49,781 nt of DNA from Propionispira raffinosivorans DSM 20765 (GTDB lineage: Bacteria; Bacillota; Negativicutes; Selenomonadales; Selenomonadaceae). Positions 24,817 to 33,919 of this stretch are shown one piece after another. Position numbers and translations under genes: made by a program. The notes under the pieces were generated by a model. The model worked only from the letters and a program-made list of their open reading frames with translations, had not been told where the DNA came from and ran no database searches. Every line of letters starts with the position of its first letter. Position 1 is the first letter of the stretch. The DNA lies in NCBI RefSeq assembly GCF_000381065.1, contig NZ_KB905867.1:1-49781 (forward strand). Direction: 5' to 3'.

Positions 24817-25719
24817 ATGATCCAATTAGAAAATTTAACTACTGAAAGCAGAAATAATGCCAGTGCGCATATCGATCGAACAACAACTTTTGAACTTGTG
24901 CATTTAATGAATGAAGAGGACAAAAAAGTCCCGCAGGCAATTGAATCTATTTTGCCGCAAATTGCTGCTTCCATTGATCTCATTAGTAATCGTCTCCAAA
25001 AAGGCGGTCGTCTATTTTATATTGGCGCCGGAACATCCGGCCGTCTTGGTATCTTGGATGCCTCGGAATGTCCACCAACCTATGGCATCGAACCGGAGCT
25101 GATACAGGGAATCATTGCTGGGGGGCCTGCCGCGGTTTTTAAGTCACAAGAAGGGGCGGAAGATTCACCAGAACTTGCCGCACACGATTTAAAAGAAAAA
25201 AAACTGCAATCACTGGATACGGTTGTTGGTCTTGCCGCATCGGGTCGAACACCTTATGTTCTGGGCGGACTAAACTTTGCAAAATCTATTGGAGCTGCTA
25301 CCATTGCTATTACCTGCAATCAAAATTCGCCCATAGCTGAGATTGCTGATATTGCCTTGACTGCCGTTGTCGGGCCAGAACTCATTACCGGATCAACGCG
25401 CATGAAAGCCGGCACAGCACAAAAACTCATTTTAAATATGTTATCCACTGGCTGTATGATCCGCCTCGGCAAAGTTTATGGCAATCTTATGGTTGATGTA
25501 AAATCATCCAACTTAAAACTTGAAGAACGCGCCCGTCATATTGTTATGGAAGCAACTGGCGTAACCAGACAAGAAAGCATCGCCTGCCTCGCCCAAACAA
25601 ATGGTCAGGCTAAACTTGCCATCTTCATGATTTTAAGTTCATTAGATTTAGACACAGCCACAAAAATTCTTGATGAACATCAAGGTTTTATTCACAAGGC
25701 ACTACAATCTTTACAATAG
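24817..25719 (+). CDS. murQ: N-acetylmuramic acid 6-phosphate etherase
   Basis: A 300-aa SIS-domain lyase that splits the lactyl ether of MurNAc-6P to give GlcNAc-6P and D-lactate. LTTESRNNASAHID opens the protein. RLFYIGAGTSGRLGILDASE (65-84) contains the sugar-phosphate loop and the catalytic Glu84 equivalent. LAASGRTPYVLGGL and GPELITGSTRMKAGTAQK follow. The ATG at 24817 gives the usual family length; an upstream GTG adds 16 residues not found in the family. First of a MurNAc operon. Confidence 0.95.
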   Translation: MIQLENLTTESRNNASAHIDRTTTFELVHLMNEEDKKVPQAIESILPQIAASIDLISNRLQKGGRLFYIGAGTSGRLGILDASECPPTYGIEPELIQGIIAGGPAAVFKSQEGAEDSPELAAHDLKEKKLQSLDTVVGLAASGRTPYVLGGLNFAKSIGAATIAITCNQNSPIAEIADIALTAVVGPELITGSTRMKAGTAQKLILNMLSTGCMIRLGKVYGNLMVDVKSSNLKLEERARHIVMEATGVTRQESIACLAQTNGQAKLAIFMILSSLDLDTATKILDEHQGFIHKALQSLQ

Positions 25720-25753
25720 TTTCATTCATTTTTACTACACAGGAGGTTTCATT

Positions 25754-27106
25754 TTGACACATCAAGAAATCGCTGCTGCAATTTATCAGCTCGTTGGCCC
25801 GAAAGCCAATATCTTGTCTGCCGAAAATTGTATGACGCGTCTGCGCCTTATATTGAAAGACAACACTAAAATTGATCTAAAATCATTGCAACAGATTGCT
25901 GGTGTACTTGGTATCAATGAATCCGGTCAGGAACTGCAAATTATCCTTGGACCAGGCAAAGTTACAAAAGTCAAAGAAGCCTTTGATATAATTTTACATG
26001 CCCCATCCACGCAAAAGCTATCTGGTATAAATATGGATGATAGTGAGATTTTACATCAAAAAATCCGACAGAAAAATTCCACACCGTTTAAACTTTTCTT
26101 AAAAAAAATTTCCAGTATCTTTCTTCCTTTAATTCCTGCGTTTATCGCCTGCGGCTTGATTACAGGTCTTTTAAATATCGCTCTTAAGCTTATGCCCAGC
26201 ATAGAGCAGACCGCTGCCGTTCAAATTTTAAAAATTGCTGGCAATGCTGTCTTTTGGGGCATAAATTTATTTGTCGGTGTCAATGCGGCGAAAGAATTCG
26301 GTGCCTCGCCTATGATTGGGGGGACGATGGCAGCTATTATTACGCACCCCGGTCTCAGCGAAATTACACTGTTCGGACAAGATCTCCTGCCCGGACGAGG
26401 CGGTATTATTGCCGTCTTACTGGTTACTGCTTTTTCCTCGTGGCTGGAACAAAAAATACGCCCCCGCGTCCCTGAACTCTTAGAACTTTTTTTAACGCCG
26501 CTGCTCGTAATTTTAATTTCAACCTTTGCGGCTATCTTATTTTTGCAGCCACTTGGGGGCATCATTTCTGAAGCCATTGGGTTTGCTGCTACAAATGCTA
26601 TTGAGCAGGGTGGTGCCTTTACCGGGTTCATCCTCGGTGGCACTTTTTTACCACTTGTTATGACCGGCCTGCACCAAGGTTTAACCCCCATCCATGCGGA
26701 ACTTTTAGCGCGCAGCGGTGTAACCATCTTACTGCCAGTCCTGGCGATGGCTGGTGCAGGCCAGGTCGGAGCATCCCTTGCCGTCTACGCTAAAACAAAA
26801 AATTCTCGCTTAAAAAAAACGATTGCCTCAGCCCTGCCTGTTGGCATCATGGGTATCGGCGAACCATTGATTTACGGTGTAACACTGCCGCTGGGCAAAC
26901 CATTTATTGGTGCCTGTTTCGGTGGAGCGTTTGGCGGAGCGATTCAAGCCTTTAATGTAGTGGGTGCTACCTCAATTGGACTATCAGGACTTCCCCTTGC
27001 CGCAAGTACAGATCATATTTTATTTTATCTCGTAGGGCTTATAACAGCCTACAGTGTCGGTTTTATTGCAACTTGGATCATAGGTTTTCAAGATCCTGAA
27101 CTTTAA
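25754..27106 (+). CDS. murP: PTS EIIBC component for MurNAc-type sugars
   Basis: A 450-aa PTS permease. The EIIB domain (residues 1-90) has the phosphorylated Cys26 in SAENCMTRLRL. The EIIC domain (from about 110) has ten or so helices, GLHQGLTPIHAELLAR and the ALPVGIMGIGEPLIYGVTLP loop. It lacks its own EIIA domain, as MurP does, and so would borrow the glucose-type EIIA. The start is TTG at 25754 with AGGAGG 7 nt upstream; earlier in-frame ATGs lie inside murQ. Substrate MurNAc, or MurNAc-GlcNAc, is inferred from flanking murQ and mupG. Confidence 0.9.
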   Translation: MTHQEIAAAIYQLVGPKANILSAENCMTRLRLILKDNTKIDLKSLQQIAGVLGINESGQELQIILGPGKVTKVKEAFDIILHAPSTQKLSGINMDDSEILHQKIRQKNSTPFKLFLKKISSIFLPLIPAFIACGLITGLLNIALKLMPSIEQTAAVQILKIAGNAVFWGINLFVGVNAAKEFGASPMIGGTMAAIITHPGLSEITLFGQDLLPGRGGIIAVLLVTAFSSWLEQKIRPRVPELLELFLTPLLVILISTFAAILFLQPLGGIISEAIGFAATNAIEQGGAFTGFILGGTFLPLVMTGLHQGLTPIHAELLARSGVTILLPVLAMAGAGQVGASLAVYAKTKNSRLKKTIASALPVGIMGIGEPLIYGVTLPLGKPFIGACFGGAFGGAIQAFNVVGATSIGLSGLPLAASTDHILFYLVGLITAYSVGFIATWIIGFQDPEL

Positions 27107-27170
27107 AGATACCATGTACGCTTGCTTTAAATTTATACAAAAATTAAATAAAAAAAAGGAGCGAATGCAA

Positions 27171-28244
27171 ATGAAAACGGGCATTGCAATCTATCTCGGA
27201 TTGGATAATACGTTCGAAGAAAATATCCAATTGATCGAAACAGCTGCTAAATATGGAGTGCAGCGAATTTTTACCTCCCTGCACATTCCTGAAACAGATA
27301 AAAGCAGTCTAAAAAAGCAAATTTCTGAAGTTTTAAATATCGCTAAAAAAAATAATATGGAAGTCATAAGTGATATTTCTCCCGCCACATTAGAAATACT
27401 TGGAATTGAAAAATTCAATTTATCCGCATTTCAATTTCTCGGAATCCAAACCTTACGCCTAGATTATGGTTATGATGCCGAACAAATCACAAAATTCAGC
27501 CATAATACGAAAAAAATTCGAATTCAACTCAATGCCTCCACGATTACAGCACGTTTACTTATGGAACTAATGAAACTGGGTGCGAATTTTGCCAATATTG
27601 ATGCACTACACAATTTCTATCCGCGCGAAGGAACAGGCATCAGCGAAGAAACTTTGGTACGAAAGAACTCCCTGCTTCACAAAGCCGGCATTCGAGTTGG
27701 TGCCTTTATTCCCAGCCAGCATCGCCGCCGATCACCTTTGAAAGCTGGACTTCCTACACTTGAAATGCATCGACATAATGACGTAAGTCTTGCCGCACGG
27801 CATTTAGCCGCTATCGGGATAGATTCTATTTTCATTGGTGATTCCCTGCCCTCTATAGAAGAGCTTGAAACGCTGAGCCAGATTAAAGAAAACGAAATTG
27901 AAGTCAAAGCACAGCTGTTATCTTCTGATGAATTCACACGCAACCTATTGTCTCACACCTTTACCGCCAGAGTAGATGAAGCCCGTGATGCGGTTCGCGC
28001 TCAAGAAAGTCGTAGTTTGCTAAATGGAACCTGTATAAAATCAGCCAATACCAAAGTACGTTCCTATGGAAGTATCACCCTCGATAATGAAGATTATCTA
28101 CGTTATATGGGAGAACTTCAAATCATCAAAATGCCGCAGCCAGCTGATAAACGAGTCAATGTTGTCGGTAAAGTTTTAAATAATGAAGAATTTTTATTGA
28201 ACTATATTATACCGGGGAAAAAATTCTCTTTTATATTTGAATAG
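27171..28244 (+). CDS. mupG: DUF871 family protein, 6-phospho-N-acetylmuramidase (MupG-like)
   Basis: A 357-aa TIM-barrel plus C-terminal cyclophilin-like domain protein of the DUF871 group. It carries TSLHIPETDKS near the start, DISPATLEILGI, RLDYGYDAEQI, LNASTITARLLMEL, HNFYPREGTGIS and LEMHRHNDV. In Staphylococcus aureus MupG hydrolyses imported MurNAc-6P-GlcNAc in the cytoplasm. Placement after murQ and murP fits the same role. GGAG is 9 nt before the chosen ATG; another ATG two codons earlier is possible. It ends in a strong terminator. Confidence 0.88.
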   Translation: MKTGIAIYLGLDNTFEENIQLIETAAKYGVQRIFTSLHIPETDKSSLKKQISEVLNIAKKNNMEVISDISPATLEILGIEKFNLSAFQFLGIQTLRLDYGYDAEQITKFSHNTKKIRIQLNASTITARLLMELMKLGANFANIDALHNFYPREGTGISEETLVRKNSLLHKAGIRVGAFIPSQHRRRSPLKAGLPTLEMHRHNDVSLAARHLAAIGIDSIFIGDSLPSIEELETLSQIKENEIEVKAQLLSSDEFTRNLLSHTFTARVDEARDAVRAQESRSLLNGTCIKSANTKVRSYGSITLDNEDYLRYMGELQIIKMPQPADKRVNVVGKVLNNEEFLLNYIIPGKKFSFIFE

Positions 28245-28254
28245 ACAGCATACG

Positions 28255-28302
28255 AAAAACAGCAATTCGTACCAGATGATCTGGCACAAATTGCTGTTTT
28301 TT
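28255..28302 (+). terminator. Terminator of the MurNAc operon
   Basis: AAAAACAGCAATT and AATTGCTGTTTTTT arms with a second internal CCAGAT/TCTGG stem. Confidence 0.8.
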
Positions 28303-28351
28303 AGTATTCAATTGTAAATGCCCGCCTAACCGAGACAAGAATATTTAGGGA

Positions 28352-29638
28352 TCATTGCAATAATTGTGAAAGTGAAAATAAAATAAGTCCAATCAGTGCT
28401 CCCACTATCGAACCATTCATGCGTATCCATAATAAATCTGTTTCCACTTTACTATATACCAACTGATTCATTTGGGCATCACTCATCGCCGAAAGAGCCT
28501 CTTTGACAATTGACCCAATCATAAGCTGTGCCTGTAAAACACTCCGTCCCATCATATCATATAAGAATTGATAAATTGTGTGCTGAATTTTTTCATCTGT
28601 CTTAAGTAAAACTAACCCACGATCAATCCCCGCTAAAATAATATGTGCTACCGGTGTTTGCAAAGCCAATAGATTGCTTGGTCCTCCCTCTTCATTTTCT
28701 CGTTTAAAATATTGTAAAACAAGTTTTAAACATTCGCTTAACTGTTCTTTAATCATTACAGATTCAACAATTTCGCCTTGCCATTTCAGAACTAAGGTCT
28801 GCCAAGACTCATCTTTTATAATCCGGTTTATGGCAGTATAGATTTGATCCAATAACTGCCGTCTAAGTGGATGGTCTTTTTGCAGCAAATCTGTTGTTAA
28901 ATTAAGAATTTGCTGTTGCAATACGGAAGCTGCCTCAGCAAAATTAAGAACATTGCTCAGCTGAGCTGCTGTTGTAAGGAAGGCCACAAAAATATTTTTA
29001 TTTTTTTCTTCACTATAGGTTTGTATACTTTCTTGAATGGCTAATTTTGTTTCCTCTTGTGAAATCTTTCGCCTTATTTCTTCAATCAGATACGAAAACA
29101 GTTCTTCATTTTTTTCTTTTTCTACGAACCAGGTTTTTAAATCAGCATAAATTTTTTCCTGCGGCACTATAGAAATCTTCTTTTTTATTTCAGCTTCTAC
29201 AATACCAGCTGTTTTTTGTATGTCGACTTGCTTAAGAGCATTCTCAAGATACTGCAAAATAATTCCAGCCAAAAATTCTTTCATTTGATTTTTTTCCAGC
29301 CACTCCACGAATAACTGTAAAAGATTCAATTTACGAATACGAAACAACAACTTTTTTTTTGAAAAGAATTCTTGCTGAACCATATTGACACACGAATTCG
29401 TAAAAGCTTGCCGTTTTCGTGACAAAATTGCTGTATGATAAGGAAATCCTAATGGTTTGCGAAAGAGTGCTGTCACGGCAAACCAATCAGCCACGCCACC
29501 AACAAGGGCGGCCTCTGTGCAAAACAAAAAACCTTTTATATATAAGTTCTCAGGATATTGCAGTTTTAACAGCAAGGCTATAATAAAAAGAGCAGTCACA
29601 ATGGCAAGGAGTTTATCTGCCTTATTCCAGTTCTTCAT
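28352..29638 (-). CDS. DUF445 family membrane-anchored protein (second of pair)
   Basis: A 428-aa protein. Two N-terminal helices enclose the family signature GGVADWFAVTALFRKPLGFPYH. A long charged, mainly helical middle follows, and then a C-terminal helix GSIVGALIGLILFSLSQL after LLWIRMN. DUF445 proteins are widespread in Firmicutes and other bacteria with no settled function. The ATG overlaps the stop of the preceding paralogue (TGATG). About 30-odd percent similarity to that neighbour is evident by eye, so they are tandem duplicates. Confidence 0.85.
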   Translation of the reverse strand: MKNWNKADKLLAIVTALFIIALLLKLQYPENLYIKGFLFCTEAALVGGVADWFAVTALFRKPLGFPYHTAILSRKRQAFTNSCVNMVQQEFFSKKKLLFRIRKLNLLQLFVEWLEKNQMKEFLAGIILQYLENALKQVDIQKTAGIVEAEIKKKISIVPQEKIYADLKTWFVEKEKNEELFSYLIEEIRRKISQEETKLAIQESIQTYSEEKNKNIFVAFLTTAAQLSNVLNFAEAASVLQQQILNLTTDLLQKDHPLRRQLLDQIYTAINRIIKDESWQTLVLKWQGEIVESVMIKEQLSECLKLVLQYFKRENEEGGPSNLLALQTPVAHIILAGIDRGLVLLKTDEKIQHTIYQFLYDMMGRSVLQAQLMIGSIVKEALSAMSDAQMNQLVYSKVETDLLWIRMNGSIVGALIGLILFSLSQLLQ

Positions 29639-30888
29639 CAGCCCCACATCCTTTCCGCTAAAAACACAACCGTATACAAAACCATTCCGACCACAGCACC
29701 AACTAAAGATCCATTAATCCGAATCATTTGCAAATCATCCGCTATTTTCGTTTCAACCAATTCCACTAAAGCAGTATCCGAAAGTTCATTGAGACGATCT
29801 TGAATCAATTGCGTAATAACACTATGCTGCTCACGAATAAACAAATTTAAATTCAATTTTATCTTTTGGTCCACAAGCTTTTGCAAATTCTGATTTGCTT
29901 TGAATTGATTGATTTGTTCATCAATCAAACGATCCATCGAACTTTCCAAAACCGATGACATTTTAGCCTGTTCTCGTTTAATTTTACCGTTAATATAGTC
30001 CGTTATTTTCCGTGCAACTTGCAGTTTGTCATGAATGATTTGTTTTTCCAACGTACTGATTTTAGTCTGATACTCCACATTTTCACCTAAATCACAAATC
30101 TGTTGACTCAACCATGTTTGTAGTTTCAGTCGCAGTGGATGTTGTGTATTTTTAAGATTTTTTACATATTCCCCTAATTCCGTCTCAACAATTTGTGCCA
30201 AACGTTCCGGTGATAAATCAAATACAAAGCCAACCATTTTTCGTCCTGTAGAATCTTTTTCATAATTATCTTTTATTGCTGCCATACTGCTTACCATAAG
30301 CTTGTGGGTTTTCTCGTCCAATAAAAGAACATCACATTCATCAAAGAAAAAATCCATGGCTTCATTTCCATATTTATTATGAAGCGACTCTTGCATTATG
30401 GCAATGAGAACTGGTGCCAAATGAAATTCTTTTAAAGCACTCTTAACAACATTTTCGATGGTTTGACCAATCTCTACGGTATCTAGTTCACTAAAAATTG
30501 CATATACCAATTGATTGATAACCCGCTTTACTTTCTCTTTGCCATCATGCTCTTCCAGATACATAATAAACATTTTTGCCATATCATATTGGTAGACGAT
30601 CTTCATAATGTTTTCCGTATTTAGCAAATCACGTCCGGTAAATTCAATGATCTCATTGATAATACGCTGCCTATTTCGCGGCAATACTGCTGTGCGATAA
30701 GAAATTCCCAAAGGCTTACGAAAAATTGCTGTAACCGCAAACCAATCTGCCAGCCCACCGATCACAGCTGCTAAACAACCATTATTTAAAAGACCGCCAG
30801 CAAAAGCAGCCGTATATGGATACGTAAACAAAAAACCGACAATACTTAAAGCTAAGGCGCCTGCCGCTTTATATTTGGGTTGAATCAT
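29638..30888 (-). CDS. DUF445 family membrane-anchored protein (first of pair)
   Basis: A 416-aa paralogue of the next gene. It has the same GGLADWFAVTAIFRKPLGISY signature near residue 40, a long coiled-coil-like middle (QINQFKANQNLQKLVDQK), and the terminal MIRINGSLVGAVVGMVLY. Start choice is uncertain: an ATG at 30918 has no ribosome site, while the ATG at 30888 follows GGGAAG at 7 nt. The two proteins may form a hetero-oligomer at the membrane. Confidence 0.83.
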   Translation of the reverse strand: MIQPKYKAAGALALSIVGFLFTYPYTAAFAGGLLNNGCLAAVIGGLADWFAVTAIFRKPLGISYRTAVLPRNRQRIINEIIEFTGRDLLNTENIMKIVYQYDMAKMFIMYLEEHDGKEKVKRVINQLVYAIFSELDTVEIGQTIENVVKSALKEFHLAPVLIAIMQESLHNKYGNEAMDFFFDECDVLLLDEKTHKLMVSSMAAIKDNYEKDSTGRKMVGFVFDLSPERLAQIVETELGEYVKNLKNTQHPLRLKLQTWLSQQICDLGENVEYQTKISTLEKQIIHDKLQVARKITDYINGKIKREQAKMSSVLESSMDRLIDEQINQFKANQNLQKLVDQKIKLNLNLFIREQHSVITQLIQDRLNELSDTALVELVETKIADDLQMIRINGSLVGAVVGMVLYTVVFLAERMWG

Positions 30889-30986
30889 GGTGCCACTTCC
30901 CACTCTTATATTTTCCATGTAAATAGTAACATTTCGCGTTATAGATCAATTTATCCTTTATAACGAACGATAAACTTCATTTGGGC

Positions 30987-31018
30987 AAAAAAAATCGGCA
31001 GATATAGTCTGTCGATTT
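30987..31018 (-). terminator. Terminator after the 142-aa secreted protein
   Basis: AAATCGACAGA and TCTGCCGATTT arms followed by a T-run on the minus strand. Confidence 0.7.
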
Positions 31019-31029
31019 AGTACGAAAAG

Positions 31030-31458
31030 TTATTTACTCTCAATTTTTTGAAATTGATCTGGATGTTTATTAATATAGCTTAAACATTTATCAACCGATG
31101 TATCTTTAGCATAGACTACCCAATCTAGGTTTTTTTGCTGGGCAATAGCTTTTTTGCTTTTCGTGTCAATTGTCGTAACCTCTATAAAGCGGAATTTCAT
31201 TTCTTCTGGAATCGCTACGATATGCGAATATATAAATCGATTGTCTTTCTCCACCTCTATTGAAGCTAAAAATTCAATTGTCTTCTGACCGTTTAATTCT
31301 GAATAACTAACTTTGGGTGCAACACTCATTATAGCCCCGTTCGCATTTTCGATTTTGATAAAAGGTTTGCCATCGCACTGTGCCTGCATGGCAAAAACAT
31401 TACCGACAGACAAAACCATTAAAATAGCCGCCATAGCTAAAATTCGTCGCAATTTCAT
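31030..31458 (-). CDS. Small secreted protein, unknown function
   Basis: 142 aa with a signal peptide (KLRRILAMAAILMVLSVGNV then FAMQAQ). The mature part is about 115 residues of mixed alpha/beta sequence with two cysteines (QCDGKPF and DKCLSY) that could pair. It contains RFIYSHIVAIPEEMKFRFIE. I do not recognise a family. The start ATG with AGGGTGG upstream was chosen because it places the signal peptide at the N-terminus; the longer frame begins with unrelated sequence. Confidence 0.72.
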   Translation of the reverse strand: MKLRRILAMAAILMVLSVGNVFAMQAQCDGKPFIKIENANGAIMSVAPKVSYSELNGQKTIEFLASIEVEKDNRFIYSHIVAIPEEMKFRFIEVTTIDTKSKKAIAQQKNLDWVVYAKDTSVDKCLSYINKHPDQFQKIESK

Positions 31459-31601
31459 AGAACATACCACCCTTATTTTGATTTGTATCAATACAACTTT
31501 CTGCTCTTTATATAGTAGTATAATCCTCTTTTCTAGGAATTGCATTTTAATTCAAAAACATTTCTCTTTCTAAAGCCAAGACTGTCTCCAATCTACAAAA
31601 A

Positions 31602-31623
31602 GCAGGCAGATTTATCTGCCTGC
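31602..31623 (-). terminator. Terminator after the phosphofructokinase gene
   Basis: GCAGGCAGAT and ATCTGCCTGC arms, 2-base loop, followed by TTTTT on the minus strand. Confidence 0.8.
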
Positions 31624-31629
31624 AAAAAT

Positions 31630-32850
31630 TCACTCTTTATAAAGTATTTTTTCTACCCGTGGGGCTCTAAACCTTGCCACTTTAAGTATTCCATTTCCTA
31701 AAAGCGGTCTGAGATAATCACGAAACGCGGTCGTTACATTATTACCGCTATCATTGATAAACTCATCCGGCATTTTTTTAGTCAAACCGGCAACAGCCTC
31801 AAAAGGAACTAAATCATATTGTACTGCATAATTGCCAATCCTGCGGATTGAAACCGATCCGTCTTTTTCTTGTAATACCGAAAACTGTACCGCTTTTTCA
31901 CCTACTTCACGAGCTTCTTTACAGTCTGTATCGGATAAACAGCCCAAAAAGCAGCGTTGAATGTAGCCAAATGTATCCGCACGAACACGTCTGATCTGCA
32001 ACTTACTTTTAAGTTTATCCGCTAAAAGCTTACCGAGAGCACCATTACCCGAAATATTTGTATTGCCATGGGCATCTTTTTCCAAGTCATCTAAATATTT
32101 CGTCACAATCGGTACCCCATCTGCATCAGCAATACCTTCTGATACAGCAATGACACAGCGTCCATAACGATCATAAACTTCCTGTACATCCTTATAAAAA
32201 GTATCTAACGCAAATGGTCTTTCTGGTAAATAAATAAGATGCGGACCATCATCTTCATACTGCTTGGCCGCACTGGCGGCTGCTGCCAAAAATCCCGCGT
32301 TACGTCCCATGATAATTCCAATATAAATCCCGCCTAAAGCTCGCATATCAAGATTTGTCCCGGAAAAAGCCTGCATCACAAAGCGGGCTGCTGATCCATA
32401 ACCTGGTGTATGATCATTTGTGCACAAATCATTATCAATCGTTTTCGGTACATGAATGACTCGCATCCTATACCCTTCAGCCTTAGCATATTCATCCACA
32501 ATTCGTGCCGTATCAGATGAATCATTTCCGCCTATATAAAAGAAATAACGGATTTCATGTGCTTTTAAAACCTTGAAAATTTCGCAGCAATAGTCTTTAT
32601 CTGGTTTGACCCGTGTTGCCAGTAATGCTGATGATGGTGTATGAGCCACATCATCAAGATTTCGACGAGTCTCCTGTGTCAAATCAATAAAATCTTCATG
32701 GATAATTCCTTCGACGCCATGAAGCGCACCATAAATCCGTGTAATTTCAGGATATTTTTTTGCTTCTTCAATGATTCCAACTAAACTTTGATTGATTACT
32801 GATGTCGGCCCGCCCCCTTGGGCAATAACCGCCTTACCTATTAACGACAA
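31630..32850 (-). CDS. Phosphofructokinase, PPi-dependent type
   Basis: A 406-aa enzyme that phosphorylates fructose 6-phosphate. The phosphate-donor site reads YIGGNDSSDT (residues 105-114), with Asp110 where ATP-dependent enzymes have Gly. PKTIDND (135-141) has Lys where ATP enzymes have Gly. This Asp/Lys pair is the established mark of pyrophosphate-dependent enzymes. QGGGPTSVIN opens the protein. The start is TTG at 32850 with AAGGGGG upstream. The reaction is reversible and saves ATP in glycolysis. A weak-35/TATAAT promoter lies just upstream. Confidence 0.9.
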   Translation of the reverse strand: MSLIGKAVIAQGGGPTSVINQSLVGIIEEAKKYPEITRIYGALHGVEGIIHEDFIDLTQETRRNLDDVAHTPSSALLATRVKPDKDYCCEIFKVLKAHEIRYFFYIGGNDSSDTARIVDEYAKAEGYRMRVIHVPKTIDNDLCTNDHTPGYGSAARFVMQAFSGTNLDMRALGGIYIGIIMGRNAGFLAAAASAAKQYEDDGPHLIYLPERPFALDTFYKDVQEVYDRYGRCVIAVSEGIADADGVPIVTKYLDDLEKDAHGNTNISGNGALGKLLADKLKSKLQIRRVRADTFGYIQRCFLGCLSDTDCKEAREVGEKAVQFSVLQEKDGSVSIRRIGNYAVQYDLVPFEAVAGLTKKMPDEFINDSGNNVTTAFRDYLRPLLGNGILKVARFRAPRVEKILYKE

Positions 32851-33030
32851 AATGATCCCCCTTAATCTTCGATAAACTTTACTTATATATTATAGCGGTT
32901 TCTCCTTATACTTACCAGTCTTAAAAGTTTTTCTACTTTTCGAGAAACTTTTACCAACGAAACTCTTTTATTCCCACAAAAAATAATACGAAAAACCTCC
33001 GATTATTATACCATAAATCGTAAATCGTCC

Positions 33031-33075
33031 TCAAAAAAGAAGTACTACAAAATCATTTCGATTTTGTAGTACTTC
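33031..33075 (-). terminator. Terminator after the transaldolase gene
   Basis: A 16-bp perfect stem, GAAGTACTACAAAATC with its complement, around ATTTC, followed by TTTTTTGA on the minus strand. The rest of the 274-bp gap upstream of the phosphofructokinase holds its promoter and nothing else I can name. Confidence 0.85.
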
Positions 33076-33124
33076 AAACGGACCAATCAAGGCCTATATA
33101 AATTTTTTTCTAGCCGATCGACAC

Positions 33125-33805
33125 TTAACAATCCACCATTGTTTTTCCTTCACCCAATAATGAATAAAAGTCAGTCGTAAATACACCCACAGCATTTGTT
33201 GTAGAGTCATGCTGCACGAGAGAACGAAGTACATCGGGAGCAGCTGTTACAGAACCAATTCCCGCTTTGCAAAGTTCTAAGACCTGCTGAGAATTTTTGA
33301 AACTGGCTGCTAAAACATCCGCTTGAAGATTATGCAGATGAAACATCGAATGAATTGCTTTAGCGGTCTCAATTCCATTTGCACCAAGGTTATCAATGCG
33401 ATTTACATAAGGTGCTGTATAGCGTGCCCCGGCTTTTGCCGCCATAAATGCCTGCATCGCAGTATAAATTGCTGTCGCAGTAATATTTGTAATGCCTTTC
33501 ACATGCATCGCTGCGATTGCTTTGAATCCTTCTGCTGTTACTGGAACCTTCACATAAGTGGCTTTGCCTAATTCATCCCAAATATGCTGCGCCTCTTTTA
33601 ACATAGCTTCTTTTTCCAAAGACACCAACTGTACATGCAAATCCGCCTGTTGCGGAATCACCCGACGAATTTCTTTTAAAACCTGCATCGGATTTTTACC
33701 GACTTTTTTTAAAATCGATGGATTCGTCGTTACTCCATCATATGGATATTCTTCATATAAGGCTTTGATTTCCTCAACATCTGCATGATCGATTAATACT
33801 AACAT
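33125..33805 (-). CDS. Transaldolase/fructose-6-phosphate aldolase family (FSA type)
   Basis: A 226-aa single-domain barrel. The Schiff-base lysine is K86 in TYVKVPVT. The N-terminal DGVTTNPSIL, the NITATAIYTAMQAFMAAKAG segment and APYVNRIDNLG are typical. Small members are either transaldolases or fructose-6-P aldolases (FsaA/FsaB), and these cannot be separated without structure. AGGAG precedes the ATG at 33805. It directly follows a glycyl radical enzyme, the same pairing seen in E. coli (ybiW-fsaA and pflD-fsaB). Confidence 0.9.
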   Translation of the reverse strand: MLVLIDHADVEEIKALYEEYPYDGVTTNPSILKKVGKNPMQVLKEIRRVIPQQADLHVQLVSLEKEAMLKEAQHIWDELGKATYVKVPVTAEGFKAIAAMHVKGITNITATAIYTAMQAFMAAKAGARYTAPYVNRIDNLGANGIETAKAIHSMFHLHNLQADVLAASFKNSQQVLELCKAGIGSVTAAPDVLRSLVQHDSTTNAVGVFTTDFYSLLGEGKTMVDC

Positions 33806-33919
33806 GTAAACAACACTCCTATAGTTTTCTAACACTTTTGTTATTTTTATTGTTTTTTATCACTCATTATTACATTACCTGTAAAAGTAAAAGTTTGCAA
33901 GGAAATTTTCATAAATATG

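Noticed and set aside
26221..26727. 168-codon open frame on the minus strand
   Set aside because: It is antisense to the EIIC domain of murP; low-complexity composition and no ribosome site.
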